Assembly: GCA_934385475.1 (NCBI GenBank)
Contig: CAKRPS010000006.1
Location: 23,286-87,285 of the forward strand
Direction of reading: 5' to 3'
Length of the DNA stretch: 64,000 nt
Source of the DNA: an uncultured Lachnospiraceae bacterium
GTDB taxonomy: Bacteria; Bacillota; Clostridia; Lachnospirales; Lachnospiraceae
A program made the position numbers and the translations under genes. Of this stretch, positions 1 to 7,809 are shown piece by piece. The notes beneath the pieces are model-generated. The model searched no databases. It was not told the origin of the DNA and saw nothing but the letters and a program-made list of their open reading frames with translations. Numbering within the stretch: position 1 is the stretch's first letter; each line of letters starts with the position of its first letter.

Positions 1-271
1 GATGGTCAACGAAGCAATCGGTGTATTGGATGCCGGAACAGCATCCGCAGAGGATATCGACGTAGCTATGCAGCTCGGCGCATCCCATCCGATGGGACCT
101 CTTCACTTGGGAGATCTGATCGGTCTGGACATCTGCCTTGCTATCATGGAAGTTCTATACAATGAGACCAAGGATGAGAAGTATGCTCCGCAGCCGCTTC
201 TGAAGAAGATGGTAGAAGAGAAGAAGCTTGGAAGAAAGACAGGCGTTGGTTTCTTCGATTACTCTAAATAA
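1..271 (+). CDS. hbd: 3-hydroxybutyryl-CoA dehydrogenase, C-terminal end (partial)
   Basis: This is the last 89 codons of a gene that begins upstream of the window; base 1 is the last base of a preceding codon. The protein matches the C-terminal helical (dimerisation) domain of NAD(P)-dependent 3-hydroxybutyryl-CoA dehydrogenase, which interconverts acetoacetyl-CoA and 3-hydroxybutyryl-CoA. Visible landmarks are [15 protein letters not shown] and the terminal [14 protein letters not shown], both typical of the family. It is followed on the same strand by bcd, etfB and etfA, as in the butyrate (thl-crt-hbd-bcd-etfBA) clusters of Clostridia. The catalytic N-terminal half is outside the window. 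Confidence 0.95.
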   Translation, partial: MVNEAIGVLDAGTASAEDIDVAMQLGASHPMGPLHLGDLIGLDICLAIMEVLYNETKDEKYAPQPLLKKMVEEKKLGRKTGVGFFDYSK

Positions 272-353
272 AGAGAGATAAACAATAAAAGTAATAACAA
301 TGCCGGAGCAGGATCTGGCATTGTTATCAATAAACATGGAGGAATATATAATC

Positions 354-1505
354 ATGGATTTTACGTTAAGCAAAGAACATGAAATGGCGAGATCTCTTTT
401 CAGAGAGTTCGCTGAAAAAGAAGTAAAGCCTCTCGCTCAGGAAGTTGACGAGACAGAAGCTTTCCCGAGAGAGACAGTTGAGAAAATGGCTAAGTTAGGC
501 TTCATGGGAATTCCGGTTCCGAAGGAGTACGGTGGACAGGGATGTGATCCTCTTACCTACGCTATGTGTGTAGAGGAGCTCTCCAAAGTATGTGGTACTA
601 CAGGCGTTATCGTTTCTGCACATACTTCTCTGTGCTGTGATCCGATCATGACCTTCGGTACAGAAGAGCAGAAGCAGAAATATCTGGTTCCCCTTGCAAA
701 GGGCGAGAAACTCGGCGCATTCGGTCTGACAGAGCCCGGTGCCGGTACTGATGCACAGGGACAGCAGACAAAGGCTGTTCTGGATGGAGATGAGTGGGTA
801 CTGAACGGTTCCAAGTGCTTCATCACAAACGGTAAGGAAGCTGACGTATACGTTATCTTCGCAATCACAGGAACTGTTGAGAAGCGTGGAAGACTGCAGA
901 AAGAGATTTCCGCATTCATCGTAGAGAAGGGAACACCCGGATTTACATTCGGAACCAAAGAGAAGAAGATGGGTATCCGTGGATCATCCACATACGAGCT
1001 GATCTTCACAGACTGCCGTATCCCGAAGGAGAACTTACTCGGACAGCAGGGCAAGGGCTTCAACATCGCAATGCATACACTGGATGGCGGACGTATCGGT
1101 ATCGCTTCCCAGGCACTTGGTCTTGCAGAGGGCGCTCTTGAGACAACCATCAGCTATGTAAAAGAGAGAAAGCAGTTCGGCAGAGCAATCGGCGCTTTCC
1201 AGAATACACAGTTCCAGCTTGCAGATATGGCTACCAAGGTTGAGGCAGCTCAGATGCTGGTTTACAAGGCAGCTATGGCTAAGGCTACCCAGAAGGTATA
1301 CTCTGTAGAGGCAGCAAAGGCTAAATTATATGCAGCAGAGGTTGCTATGGAAGTTACCACAAAGGCTGTTCAGTTACATGGTGGTTACGGTTACATCAGA
1401 GAGTACGATGTAGAGCGTATGATGCGTGATGCAAAGATCACAGAGATCTACGAAGGAACAAGCGAAGTTCAGCGTATGGTCATCTCCGGTGCATTACTGA
1501 AATAG
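354..1505 (+). CDS. bcd: Butyryl-CoA dehydrogenase (short-chain acyl-CoA dehydrogenase)
   Basis: FAD enzyme of 383 residues that reduces crotonyl-CoA to butyryl-CoA and, with EtfAB, forms the electron-bifurcating Bcd/Etf complex that also reduces ferredoxin. The acyl-CoA dehydrogenase signature GLTEPGAGTDAQG lies near residue 128. The C-terminal EIYEGTSEVQRMVI carries the catalytic base, Glu367, the same number as in the Megasphaera elsdenii enzyme. The frame is open from 300, but the ATG at 354 gives the canonical MDFTLSKEHEMAR start and follows GGAGG at 338-342, so 354 was chosen. It sits between hbd and etfB in the expected order. Confidence is high because length, motifs and context agree. 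Confidence 0.96.
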   Translation: MDFTLSKEHEMARSLFREFAEKEVKPLAQEVDETEAFPRETVEKMAKLGFMGIPVPKEYGGQGCDPLTYAMCVEELSKVCGTTGVIVSAHTSLCCDPIMTFGTEEQKQKYLVPLAKGEKLGAFGLTEPGAGTDAQGQQTKAVLDGDEWVLNGSKCFITNGKEADVYVIFAITGTVEKRGRLQKEISAFIVEKGTPGFTFGTKEKKMGIRGSSTYELIFTDCRIPKENLLGQQGKGFNIAMHTLDGGRIGIASQALGLAEGALETTISYVKERKQFGRAIGAFQNTQFQLADMATKVEAAQMLVYKAAMAKATQKVYSVEAAKAKLYAAEVAMEVTTKAVQLHGGYGYIREYDVERMMRDAKITEIYEGTSEVQRMVISGALLK

Positions 1506-1546
1506 TCTGAAACAATAAATAACAAATATATAAGGAGAAAAATACA

Positions 1547-2329
1547 ATGAAAATTGTTGTTTGTATTAAGCAGGTTCCTGATACAAAGGGCGGCGTTAAG
1601 TTTAATCCGGACGGAACACTTGACAGAGGCGCAATGCTCACCATCATGAACCCCGATGATAAAGCAGGTCTGGAAGCAGCACTTAGAATTAAAGATCAGT
1701 ATGGTGCAGAGGTTACAGTATTGACAATGGGTCTTCCGAAGGCAGAAGAAGTTCTTCGTGAGGCTATGGCTATGGGCGCTGACAAGGGTATCCTTGTAAC
1801 AGACAGAGTCCTTGGTGGTGCTGATACCTGGGCTACCTCCACAACACTGGCAGGTGCATTGAGAAATCTTGACTATGATCTTATCATCACAGGCCGTCAG
1901 GCTATCGATGGAGATACTGCACAGGTAGGTCCGCAGATTTCCGAGCATTTGAACATTCCTGTTATCTCCTATGCACAGGATATCAAGATTGAGGGAGACA
2001 GCGTTATTGTACAGCGTCAGTACGAGGACAGATATCATGTAGTAAAGGCTAAAATGCCTTGCCTGATCACAGCTCTTTCTGAATTGAATGAGCCCCGTTA
2101 CATGACTCCCGGCGGAATCTTTGATGCTTACAAGGCAGAGATCACTGTCTGGGGCAGAAAAGATCTGAAGGATGTAGATGACTCCAACCTGGGTCTGAAA
2201 GGTTCACCGACCAAGATCGCAAAGGCATCCGATAAGGTAAGAAAGGGTGCAGGTGAGAAGGTTACTCTTGATCCCGATGAGGCAGTAAGCTACATTGTTG
2301 ACAAGCTGAAAGTAAAACATGTCATCTAA
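1547..2329 (+). CDS. etfB: Electron transfer flavoprotein subunit beta
   Basis: 260-residue EtfB, opening with MKIVVCIKQVPDT, the usual start of the family. In the Bcd/EtfAB complex EtfB binds FAD at the bifurcation site, takes electrons from NADH and splits them between ferredoxin and Bcd. An AAGGAG ribosome site at 1532-1537 precedes the ATG. It lies 41 bases after bcd and on the same strand, so co-transcription is likely. The gap to etfA (158 bases) is unusually wide for this cluster; see the palindrome entry there. Confidence 0.96.
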   Translation: MKIVVCIKQVPDTKGGVKFNPDGTLDRGAMLTIMNPDDKAGLEAALRIKDQYGAEVTVLTMGLPKAEEVLREAMAMGADKGILVTDRVLGGADTWATSTTLAGALRNLDYDLIITGRQAIDGDTAQVGPQISEHLNIPVISYAQDIKIEGDSVIVQRQYEDRYHVVKAKMPCLITALSELNEPRYMTPGGIFDAYKAEITVWGRKDLKDVDDSNLGLKGSPTKIAKASDKVRKGAGEKVTLDPDEAVSYIVDKLKVKHVI

Positions 2330-2487
2330 ATGAGAACTGTTCAGAACCATGAAAAATTGTGTTCTCTGAATGCCTGCATTTATACAGAACAGAAATTTTA
2401 TAGGTTCAGAATAGTGATATTAATATCATAACTGAAAAGCAGATTGCTATAACAGCGATATTCAGGTATAGAGAAAGGAATAAGAAA
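2330..2487 (+). promoter_or_regulatory. etfB-etfA spacer with a 14-bp perfect palindrome
   Basis: The 158-base gap between two subunit genes of one complex contains no reading frame. TGATATTAATATCA at 2415-2428 is a perfect 14-bp palindrome. CTGTTC (2338-2343) and GAACAG (about 2386-2391) also form complementary arms further upstream. There is no T-tract after either, so neither looks like a terminator. They could be a regulator site, an internal promoter element or an mRNA processing hairpin. The palindrome does not match the Rex consensus TTGTGA-N6-TCACAA. The etfA ribosome site GAAAGGAA at 2474-2481 closes the gap. Confidence 0.4.
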
Positions 2488-3534
2488 ATGAATTTAGAAG
2501 AATACAAGGGAGTATATGTCTTTGCTCAGCAGGTAGACAATGAGATCAGCAGCATCGCTCTTGAATTACTTGGAAAAGCAAAAGACCTTGCAAAAGACTT
2601 AAATACAGAAGTAACCGCTATGCTGCTTGGTTCCGGTGTTAAGAATCTTGCCGACCAGCTTGCAGAGTATGGCGCTGACAAGGTTATCGTAGTAGATGAT
2701 CCGGAATTAAAGGATTACAGAACAGAGCCTTATGCACATGCACTGGCTTCTATCATCAACAAATACAAACCGGAGATCGTTCTGGTAGGCGCTACCGCAA
2801 TCGGTAGAGATTTAGGCCCCAGAGTTTCCGCAAGAGTAGCAACCGGTCTGACAGCAGACTGTACCGTTCTTGAGATCGGTGATTTCCCGCTTCAGGCACT
2901 TCCGGGACAGGAGCAGTTACACAACCAGCTTCTGATGACCCGTCCTGCTTTCGGTGGAAATACGATCGCTACGATCGCATGTCCTTACAACCGTCCTCAG
3001 ATGGCAACGGTTCGTGCCGGCGTTATGCAGAAGATCGATCCGATCAAGGGCGCAAAGGCAGTTGTAGAAGAGTTCAATCCTGGATTTACACCGGACAACA
3101 AGTATGTTGAGATCCTTGACATTGTGAAGTCCGTAGTAGATACCGTAGATATCATGGACGCTAAGATCCTGGTATCCGGTGGCCGTGGAGTTGGAAGCAA
3201 AGAGAACTTCAAGCTTCTCGATGATCTGGCAGAGGTTCTTGGCGGAACCGTAAGCTGCTCCCGTGCCGTTGTAGATTCCGGCTGGAAGCCGAAGGATCTG
3301 CAGGTTGGACAGACTGGTAAGACCGTTCGTCCGAACGTATACTTTGCAATCGGTATTTCCGGAGCAATCCAGCACGTAGCAGGTATGGAAGAGTCCGACA
3401 TCATCATCGCTATCAACAAGGATGCAGATGCACCGATCTTCGATGTAGCTGATTACGGTATCGTAGGAGATCTGAACAAGATCGTTCCGAAGCTGACAGA
3501 GGCTTTGAAGGCAGAGATCGCTGCTGCAAAATAA
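2488..3534 (+). CDS. etfA: Electron transfer flavoprotein subunit alpha
   Basis: 348-residue EtfA, partner of EtfB and Bcd in butyrate formation. The N-terminal half is the ETF alpha/beta domain. The C-terminal FAD domain shows VSGGRGVGSKENF and the strongly conserved AIGISGAIQHVAGM, which cradles the electron-transferring FAD. The protein begins directly with the ETF fold, without the extra N-terminal ferredoxin domain of some clostridial EtfA proteins. A terminator at 3556-3595 ends the operon. Confidence 0.96.
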   Translation: MNLEEYKGVYVFAQQVDNEISSIALELLGKAKDLAKDLNTEVTAMLLGSGVKNLADQLAEYGADKVIVVDDPELKDYRTEPYAHALASIINKYKPEIVLVGATAIGRDLGPRVSARVATGLTADCTVLEIGDFPLQALPGQEQLHNQLLMTRPAFGGNTIATIACPYNRPQMATVRAGVMQKIDPIKGAKAVVEEFNPGFTPDNKYVEILDIVKSVVDTVDIMDAKILVSGGRGVGSKENFKLLDDLAEVLGGTVSCSRAVVDSGWKPKDLQVGQTGKTVRPNVYFAIGISGAIQHVAGMEESDIIIAINKDADAPIFDVADYGIVGDLNKIVPKLTEALKAEIAAAK

Positions 3535-3555
3535 TCTGATTAAGCAATAGCAAAT

Positions 3556-3595
3556 ACCCCCGAACAGAGTCGTTCTGTCCGGGGGTAAATTTTTA
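3556..3595 (+). terminator. Intrinsic terminator of the bcd-etfBA operon
   Basis: A hairpin of 3556-3568 with 3574-3586 (13 pairs, one mismatch, five consecutive G-C pairs in ACCCCCG/CGGGGGT) has a GTCGT loop and is followed by AAATTTTT. It lies 21 bases after the etfA stop. Confidence 0.9.
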
Positions 3596-3644
3596 CGCAA
3601 TAACCCGGCATGCGCAAAGAGCGTGCACAGAAAAGAGGTTTATT
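3592..3644 (+). repeat. Direct repeat, upstream copy (leader of the decayed gene)
   Basis: TTTACGCA followed by GCAAAGAGCGTGCACAGAAA and a GAGG ribosome site leads to the ATG at 3645. The same order of elements recurs at 3874-3936 in front of ybaK (TTTACGCA, then GCAAAAAGCGTGCACAGAAA, then TGAGGA and the ATG at 3937). The core differs at one base in 20. Two genes 290 bases apart therefore share a 5' leader, suggesting a local duplication or recombination that also destroyed the first gene. Confidence 0.7.
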
Positions 3645-3870
3645 ATGAAGATTTCACTTGCACAGATGTCCATGCAGGCAGATATGGAAGTAAACCTAAA
3701 GAAATCCCTGTACTTTTGTGAGGAGGCCCGGGGGAGGAGCAGAGTACCGTATCTGCACACCAGAAGACCGGAATGTTATGGGGCTTTGTGGGGACACCGT
3801 GGAAGAAGAAAAGAATTGGGAGTGAGAGAAGAGCATTGACAGTCTCCTATGACAAAGAATATGATAAATA
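3645..3870 (+). pseudogene. Remnant of a carbon-nitrogen hydrolase (nitrilase) family gene
   Basis: The first 28 codons read MKISLAQMSMQADM and continue to KSLYFCEEA, which resembles the N-terminus of carbon-nitrogen hydrolases (first beta strand with the Gln-Met motif). After that the frame turns into low-quality Arg/Gly-rich sequence and stops at 3839, only 64 codons in all against roughly 270 for the family. Another frame through 3735-3820 reads EYRICTPEDRNVMGLCGD and then stops, so a frameshift and a large internal deletion are likely. The family assignment rests on the short N-terminus and is tentative. The reading frame itself overlaps the promoter of the next operon. Confidence 0.5.
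3836..3865 (+). promoter_or_regulatory. Sigma-A promoter for the ybaK-mtnA-aldolase-DHH-TIR operon
   Basis: TTGACA at 3836-3841, an 18-base spacer and TATGAT at 3860-3865: a perfect -35 box and a near-consensus -10 box. It is placed 72 bases upstream of ybaK, after the pseudogene frame closes, and is the only strong promoter seen before the five tightly packed genes from 3937 to 10893. Confidence 0.75.
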
Positions 3871-3873
3871 AGG

Positions 3874-3936
3874 TTTACGCATATCACAAAGAAAATCGTA
3901 ATGAGCAAAAAGCGTGCACAGAAATGAGGAACAAAG
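3874..3936 (+). repeat. Direct repeat, downstream copy (ybaK leader)
   Basis: Second copy of the leader repeat described at 3592-3644. It places GCAAAAAGCGTGCACAGAAA just before the ybaK ribosome site. Confidence 0.7.
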
Positions 3937-4419
3937 ATGGCAAAGAACAAAGAGATCAAAACCAATGCAATGCGGATACTGGAGCGGGAGAAAATACCCT
4001 TTGAGCATTTTACCTATGAGTGTGAGGAGTTTATAGATGGGATTCAGGTGGCAGACATGCTGGGGCTGCCGCATGAGAAAGTGTATAAAACACTGGTGAC
4101 GGTGGGAAACAGCAAGAATTATTTCGTGTTTGTGCTGCCGATCGAGGCAGAGCTTGACCTGAAGAAGGCGGCGAAGGCGGTTGGTGAAAAGGCAGTGAGC
4201 ATGCTGCATGTGAAGGATATCACGGCAGTGACCGGCTATGTGCGGGGCGGCTGTACGGCCATCGGTATGAAAAAACAGTATGTGACACGAGTGGATGAAT
4301 CTGCCAGAGAACTGGAGAAAATGATCGTCAGCGGCGGCAGGATCGGGTCACAGATCGAGCTTGCGCCTGCTGATCTGTGCAGGGCAGCGCGTGCAGAATT
4401 TGCAGATATCACGGTTTAA
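3937..4419 (+). CDS. ybaK: Cys-tRNA(Pro) deacylase, YbaK/EbsC family
   Basis: 160-residue member of the YbaK/EbsC editing family. These cytoplasmic enzymes hydrolyse Cys-tRNA(Pro) made in error by prolyl-tRNA synthetase. The conserved KVYKTLVT segment (family lysine) and the GYVRGGCTAIG loop near residue 102 are present, and length is standard. The start follows a TGAGGA ribosome site at 3925-3930. It is the first gene of an operon with mtnA, 23 bases downstream; no functional link between the two is obvious. Confidence 0.92.
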   Translation: MAKNKEIKTNAMRILEREKIPFEHFTYECEEFIDGIQVADMLGLPHEKVYKTLVTVGNSKNYFVFVLPIEAELDLKKAAKAVGEKAVSMLHVKDITAVTGYVRGGCTAIGMKKQYVTRVDESARELEKMIVSGGRIGSQIELAPADLCRAARAEFADITV

Positions 4420-4442
4420 ATACAGGAGGAAAAGAGAACGGC

Positions 4443-5549
4443 ATGGGAGAGGATAGAAAGAGCATTTTAGAATATGAGACGGTAGAGCTGGATGATGAGA
4501 ACAGCAGAATTCTGATCATCGATCAGACCAGGCTGCCGGGAACGACAGAGATCATTGCGCTGAAAACCGGAGAAGAAATCTGGAATGCGATCTATCTTCT
4601 GCAGGTGAGGGGAGCACCGGCAATCGGCGTTGCCGCTGCCTTTGGAATCTATCTGCTGGCAAAGCAGATCAAGACTGAGGATTATGAAGAGTTTCTGGAA
4701 AGCTTCAGACAGCAAAAGGAGTATCTGAACTCTGCAAGGCCCACGGCAGTGAATCTTTCCTGGGCATTGAACCGGATGGAGCAGGTGTGCATACAAAAGA
4801 AAGAGAGCAGTGTTTCCGATATTTTGCAGGCGCTGAAAGAAGAGGCCATAGAGATGAAGCGTGAGGACATCCGGGTCTGTAAGGAGATCGGTGAATATGG
4901 GCTGACACTTGTGAAGCCGGGAGATGGTATTCTGACGCACTGCAATGCGGGGCAGCTTGCAACCTGCAGATACGGAACGGCGACGGCTCCTATCTATCTG
5001 GGACAGGAGAGAGGCTATCATTTCCGGGTGTTTGCGGATGAGACGCGGCCTCTTTTGCAGGGGGCGAGACTGACGGCCTATGAACTGCAGTCTGCCGGGG
5101 TGGATGTGACACTGATCTGTGACAATATGTCTGCGACCGTCATGAAAAACGGATGGATCAATGCGGTCTTTGTGGGCTGCGACCGGGTTGCGGCAAACGG
5201 AGATACCGCAAACAAGATCGGAACGTCCGTAGTGGCAACGGTGGCTGCGCGGTATCACGTGCCGGTCTATATCTGCGCACCTACCTCGACGATTGACTTA
5301 AATACCAGGACCGGAAGGGATATCAAGATCGAACAGCGAAAACCGGAAGAGGTTACAGAGATGTGGTACAAGGAACGTATGGCACCGGAGGGAGTGAAGG
5401 TGTTCAATCCGGCTTTTGACGTGACAGACCATGACCTGATCGCCGGAATTGTGACGGAATATGGAATTGCAAGGGCACCCTATACGGAATCCTTAAAGGA
5501 GATCATGGACCGGAAAGAGGCAGAGCAGGCATTGCACAAAAGAGGATAA
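4443..5549 (+). CDS. mtnA: S-methyl-5-thioribose-1-phosphate isomerase
   Basis: 368-residue MtnA, an aldose-ketose isomerase of the eIF2B-alpha/beta/delta-related fold. It converts 5-methylthioribose-1-phosphate to the ribulose form; some homologues also act on 5-deoxyribose-1-phosphate. Seen in sequence: VRGAPAIGVAAAFGI near residue 60, THCNAGQLATCRYGTA with the catalytic Cys, and GCDRVAANGDTANKIGT with the catalytic Asp. The frame is open from 4377, but the ATG at 4443 follows AGGAGG at 4424-4429 and gives the family's usual length. The next gene is a class II aldolase 22 bases later. The rest of the methionine salvage pathway (MtnB, C, D, K) is not seen nearby. Confidence 0.95.
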   Translation: MGEDRKSILEYETVELDDENSRILIIDQTRLPGTTEIIALKTGEEIWNAIYLLQVRGAPAIGVAAAFGIYLLAKQIKTEDYEEFLESFRQQKEYLNSARPTAVNLSWALNRMEQVCIQKKESSVSDILQALKEEAIEMKREDIRVCKEIGEYGLTLVKPGDGILTHCNAGQLATCRYGTATAPIYLGQERGYHFRVFADETRPLLQGARLTAYELQSAGVDVTLICDNMSATVMKNGWINAVFVGCDRVAANGDTANKIGTSVVATVAARYHVPVYICAPTSTIDLNTRTGRDIKIEQRKPEEVTEMWYKERMAPEGVKVFNPAFDVTDHDLIAGIVTEYGIARAPYTESLKEIMDRKEAEQALHKRG

Positions 5550-5571
5550 GAGACAGAGCGGGGAGCAGCAG

Positions 5572-6255
5572 ATGGAAAAATATATGACGGAAAAACAGGC
5601 AAAGAAAGCAATTCTGGATATCGGCCAGAGAATGTATCTGCGCGGGTTCGTGGCGGCTAACGATGGCAACATTTCGGTAAGGACCGGAGAGAATGAGGTT
5701 TGGGCAACACCTACCGGGGTATCCAAGGGCTTTATGAAAAAGAAAATGCTGGTGAAGGTAGATCTGGAAGGAAAAGTGCTCGAGGGGAGCAGGAAGCCGT
5801 CCTCGGAGCTGAAAATGCACCTGCGGGCATACCGTGAGAACCCGGAGCTGCAGTCCGTGTGTCATGCACATCCACCGATCTGCACGAGCTTTTCCATAGC
5901 AGGGATACCGCTTGACAAACCGATTCTGGCAGAGGCAGTCATCACCCTCGGCTGTGTACCGGTTGCACCCTATGCGGAGCTGGGGAGCGAGGAGGTGCCG
6001 GAATCCATAGCACCGTATTGTCATACACATAATGGAGTGCTTCTGGCAAACCATGGTGTAGTGACCTGGGCAGAGGATGCCTATGCCGCCTATTACCGGC
6101 TGGAGTCGATGGAGTATTATGCCAAGATCCTGCTGCTCACAGATAAGATTCTGGGAAAACAGAATGAGCTTACGGACAGTCAGATTGATGCCCTGCTTGC
6201 CATGAGAGCCAAATTTGGTATTACCAGAGGCGGGGAACCCCAAAGGAGAGTTTGA
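5572..6255 (+). CDS. Class II aldolase/adducin family protein, candidate 5-deoxyribulose/methylthioribulose-1-phosphate aldolase
   Basis: 227-residue zinc-dependent class II aldolase of the FucA/AraD/MtnB superfamily. Substrate-loop and metal residues are visible: NDGNISVR near residue 28, SSELKMH with the likely catalytic Glu near residue 74, the HAHPP zinc pair near residue 96, and NHGVVTW with the third zinc His near residue 162. Located directly after mtnA, it could be MtnB (dehydratase) or the Ald2-type aldolase of the DHAP shunt, which cleaves the MtnA product to dihydroxyacetone phosphate and an aldehyde. No enolase-phosphatase (mtnC) or dioxygenase (mtnD) follows, so the aldolase reading is preferred. 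That preference is inference. Confidence 0.85.
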   Translation: MEKYMTEKQAKKAILDIGQRMYLRGFVAANDGNISVRTGENEVWATPTGVSKGFMKKKMLVKVDLEGKVLEGSRKPSSELKMHLRAYRENPELQSVCHAHPPICTSFSIAGIPLDKPILAEAVITLGCVPVAPYAELGSEEVPESIAPYCHTHNGVLLANHGVVTWAEDAYAAYYRLESMEYYAKILLLTDKILGKQNELTDSQIDALLAMRAKFGITRGGEPQRRV

Positions 6256-7802
6256 TGAAGTTAGAGGATTTGATGAACTATGAACAGATCACCGTACAAT
6301 GCCATGACAACCCGGATGCGGATGCCATTGCGTCGGGATTTGCCCTGTATACTTTTTTTCGCAGTCGGAACAAAAAGGTATCGCTGATCTATGCAGGAAG
6401 AAACCGTATTCAGAAATCGAATCTGCTGCTGATGCTGGAGCATCTGGAGATTCCGATTGTCTATATTGAGGACACCAGAGCATTTCTGGGACAGCAGCCG
6501 GAGCAGAGAATACCGGGGCTGCTCATCACGGTGGACTGTCAGTATGGTGCGGGGAATGTGACTTATCTCCCGGCAGAGGATGTTGCTATCATTGACCATC
6601 ATCAGATAGAGATCCGGGATGTGGAAAAGAGTGAGATCAATCCCCATCTGGGAAGCTGCGCAACGCTTGTGTGGAGTATGCTGCGGGAGGCTGGCTTCAC
6701 GGACATTGAGGAACGGGTCGGAACGGCACTGTACTATGGACTTTATACGGATACCAACCAGTTTTCCGAGATTTTCAATCCGCTCGACATGGATATGAGA
6801 GAGGCTCTTCCCTGTGAAAAAACACTGATCACTCTTTTTCGCAATTCCAACCTGTCATTGCAGGAGCTGGAGATCGCGGGAGTTGCCATGATACGGCATA
6901 TCTACAACGATGATTACCGGTATGCGATCATCAAATCAAAGCCGTGCGATCCAAATATTCTGGGATTGATCAGCGATTTTCTGATACAGGTGGCAGAGGT
7001 TGACTGCTGTGTGGTCTACAACGAGACAGGGGACGGCTACAAGTTTTCCGTGCGAAGCTGTGTCAAGGAGGTGCAGGCGAATGAACTTGCCGCCTTTCTG
7101 GGAGAGGGTGTCGGAAACGGAGGCGGACATCATGAAAAGGCAGGCGGCTTTATCAATCTGAAGCTTTATGAGAAAAACTTTCCAACGCTTCACTCGGAGG
7201 CCTTTTTCAGTGAGCGTCTGAATGACTATTTTGATCACTGTGATATCATCTACGCGGCAGAGTACGAGGCAGATGTGGAAGAAATGCCCTCCTATGTCAA
7301 AAAGAAAATGCCGCTTGGCTATGTCAAGGCAACGGATGTACTTCCTGTGGGAACCCCCATCACGATCCGTACGCTGGAGGGCGATGTGGATATGACCGTT
7401 GACGACCAGCTTATCATCATGATCGGAATCAAGGGGGAGGTTTACCCTAACAGCCTGGAGAAATTCAGCCGTTCTTACGAGGCAACGCAGAAGCCCTACG
7501 GACAGGAGGGCACAACGCAGCGGCACAGAACGATCTATGAGCCCACGCTGCACAACCGGGCGACCGGAGAGGTGCTGCGGCTGATCGATTATGCGCGGAT
7601 CTGTATTGCAAGTGGGGGAACCCATATCCATGCGAGGGAACTGACCAAACGGGTCAAAGTCTTTACGGCGTGGGACGACGAGCGGTATATGCTTGGAAAA
7701 GCGGGCGATTATCTGGCGGTACAGTGTGATGACAGACATGATGTCTATGTGGTGGAACGGGAGATTTTCTATAGTACTTACGAAAGATGTGAGAGTAAAT
7801 AA
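6255..7802 (+). CDS. DHH/DHHA1 phosphoesterase with two tandem C-terminal beta modules
   Basis: 515 residues. Residues 1-315 are a DHH-DHHA1 phosphodiesterase: HDNPDADAIASG (Asp21, Asp23), VDCQYGAG, the IDHHQ motif at 113-117, and the DHHA1 loop GNGGGHHEKAGGF at 287-299. Such proteins cleave short oligonucleotides, pAp or cyclic dinucleotides with Mn2+. Residues 355-410 and 455-510 look like two copies of one module: each ends in a hydrophobic strand, a turn and F-x-x-(S/T)-Y-E (IKGEVYP to FSRSYE, and DDRHDVYVV to FYSTYE). Such an extension is not part of standard NrnA or GdpP. The ATG at 6255 overlaps the aldolase stop (TGATG) and follows AAAGGAG. The TIR gene starts 8 bases after it, so the two are probably translated together. 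Confidence 0.85.
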   Translation: MKLEDLMNYEQITVQCHDNPDADAIASGFALYTFFRSRNKKVSLIYAGRNRIQKSNLLLMLEHLEIPIVYIEDTRAFLGQQPEQRIPGLLITVDCQYGAGNVTYLPAEDVAIIDHHQIEIRDVEKSEINPHLGSCATLVWSMLREAGFTDIEERVGTALYYGLYTDTNQFSEIFNPLDMDMREALPCEKTLITLFRNSNLSLQELEIAGVAMIRHIYNDDYRYAIIKSKPCDPNILGLISDFLIQVAEVDCCVVYNETGDGYKFSVRSCVKEVQANELAAFLGEGVGNGGGHHEKAGGFINLKLYEKNFPTLHSEAFFSERLNDYFDHCDIIYAAEYEADVEEMPSYVKKKMPLGYVKATDVLPVGTPITIRTLEGDVDMTVDDQLIIMIGIKGEVYPNSLEKFSRSYEATQKPYGQEGTTQRHRTIYEPTLHNRATGEVLRLIDYARICIASGGTHIHARELTKRVKVFTAWDDERYMLGKAGDYLAVQCDDRHDVYVVEREIFYSTYERCESK

Positions 7803-7809
7803 GGTGTAA

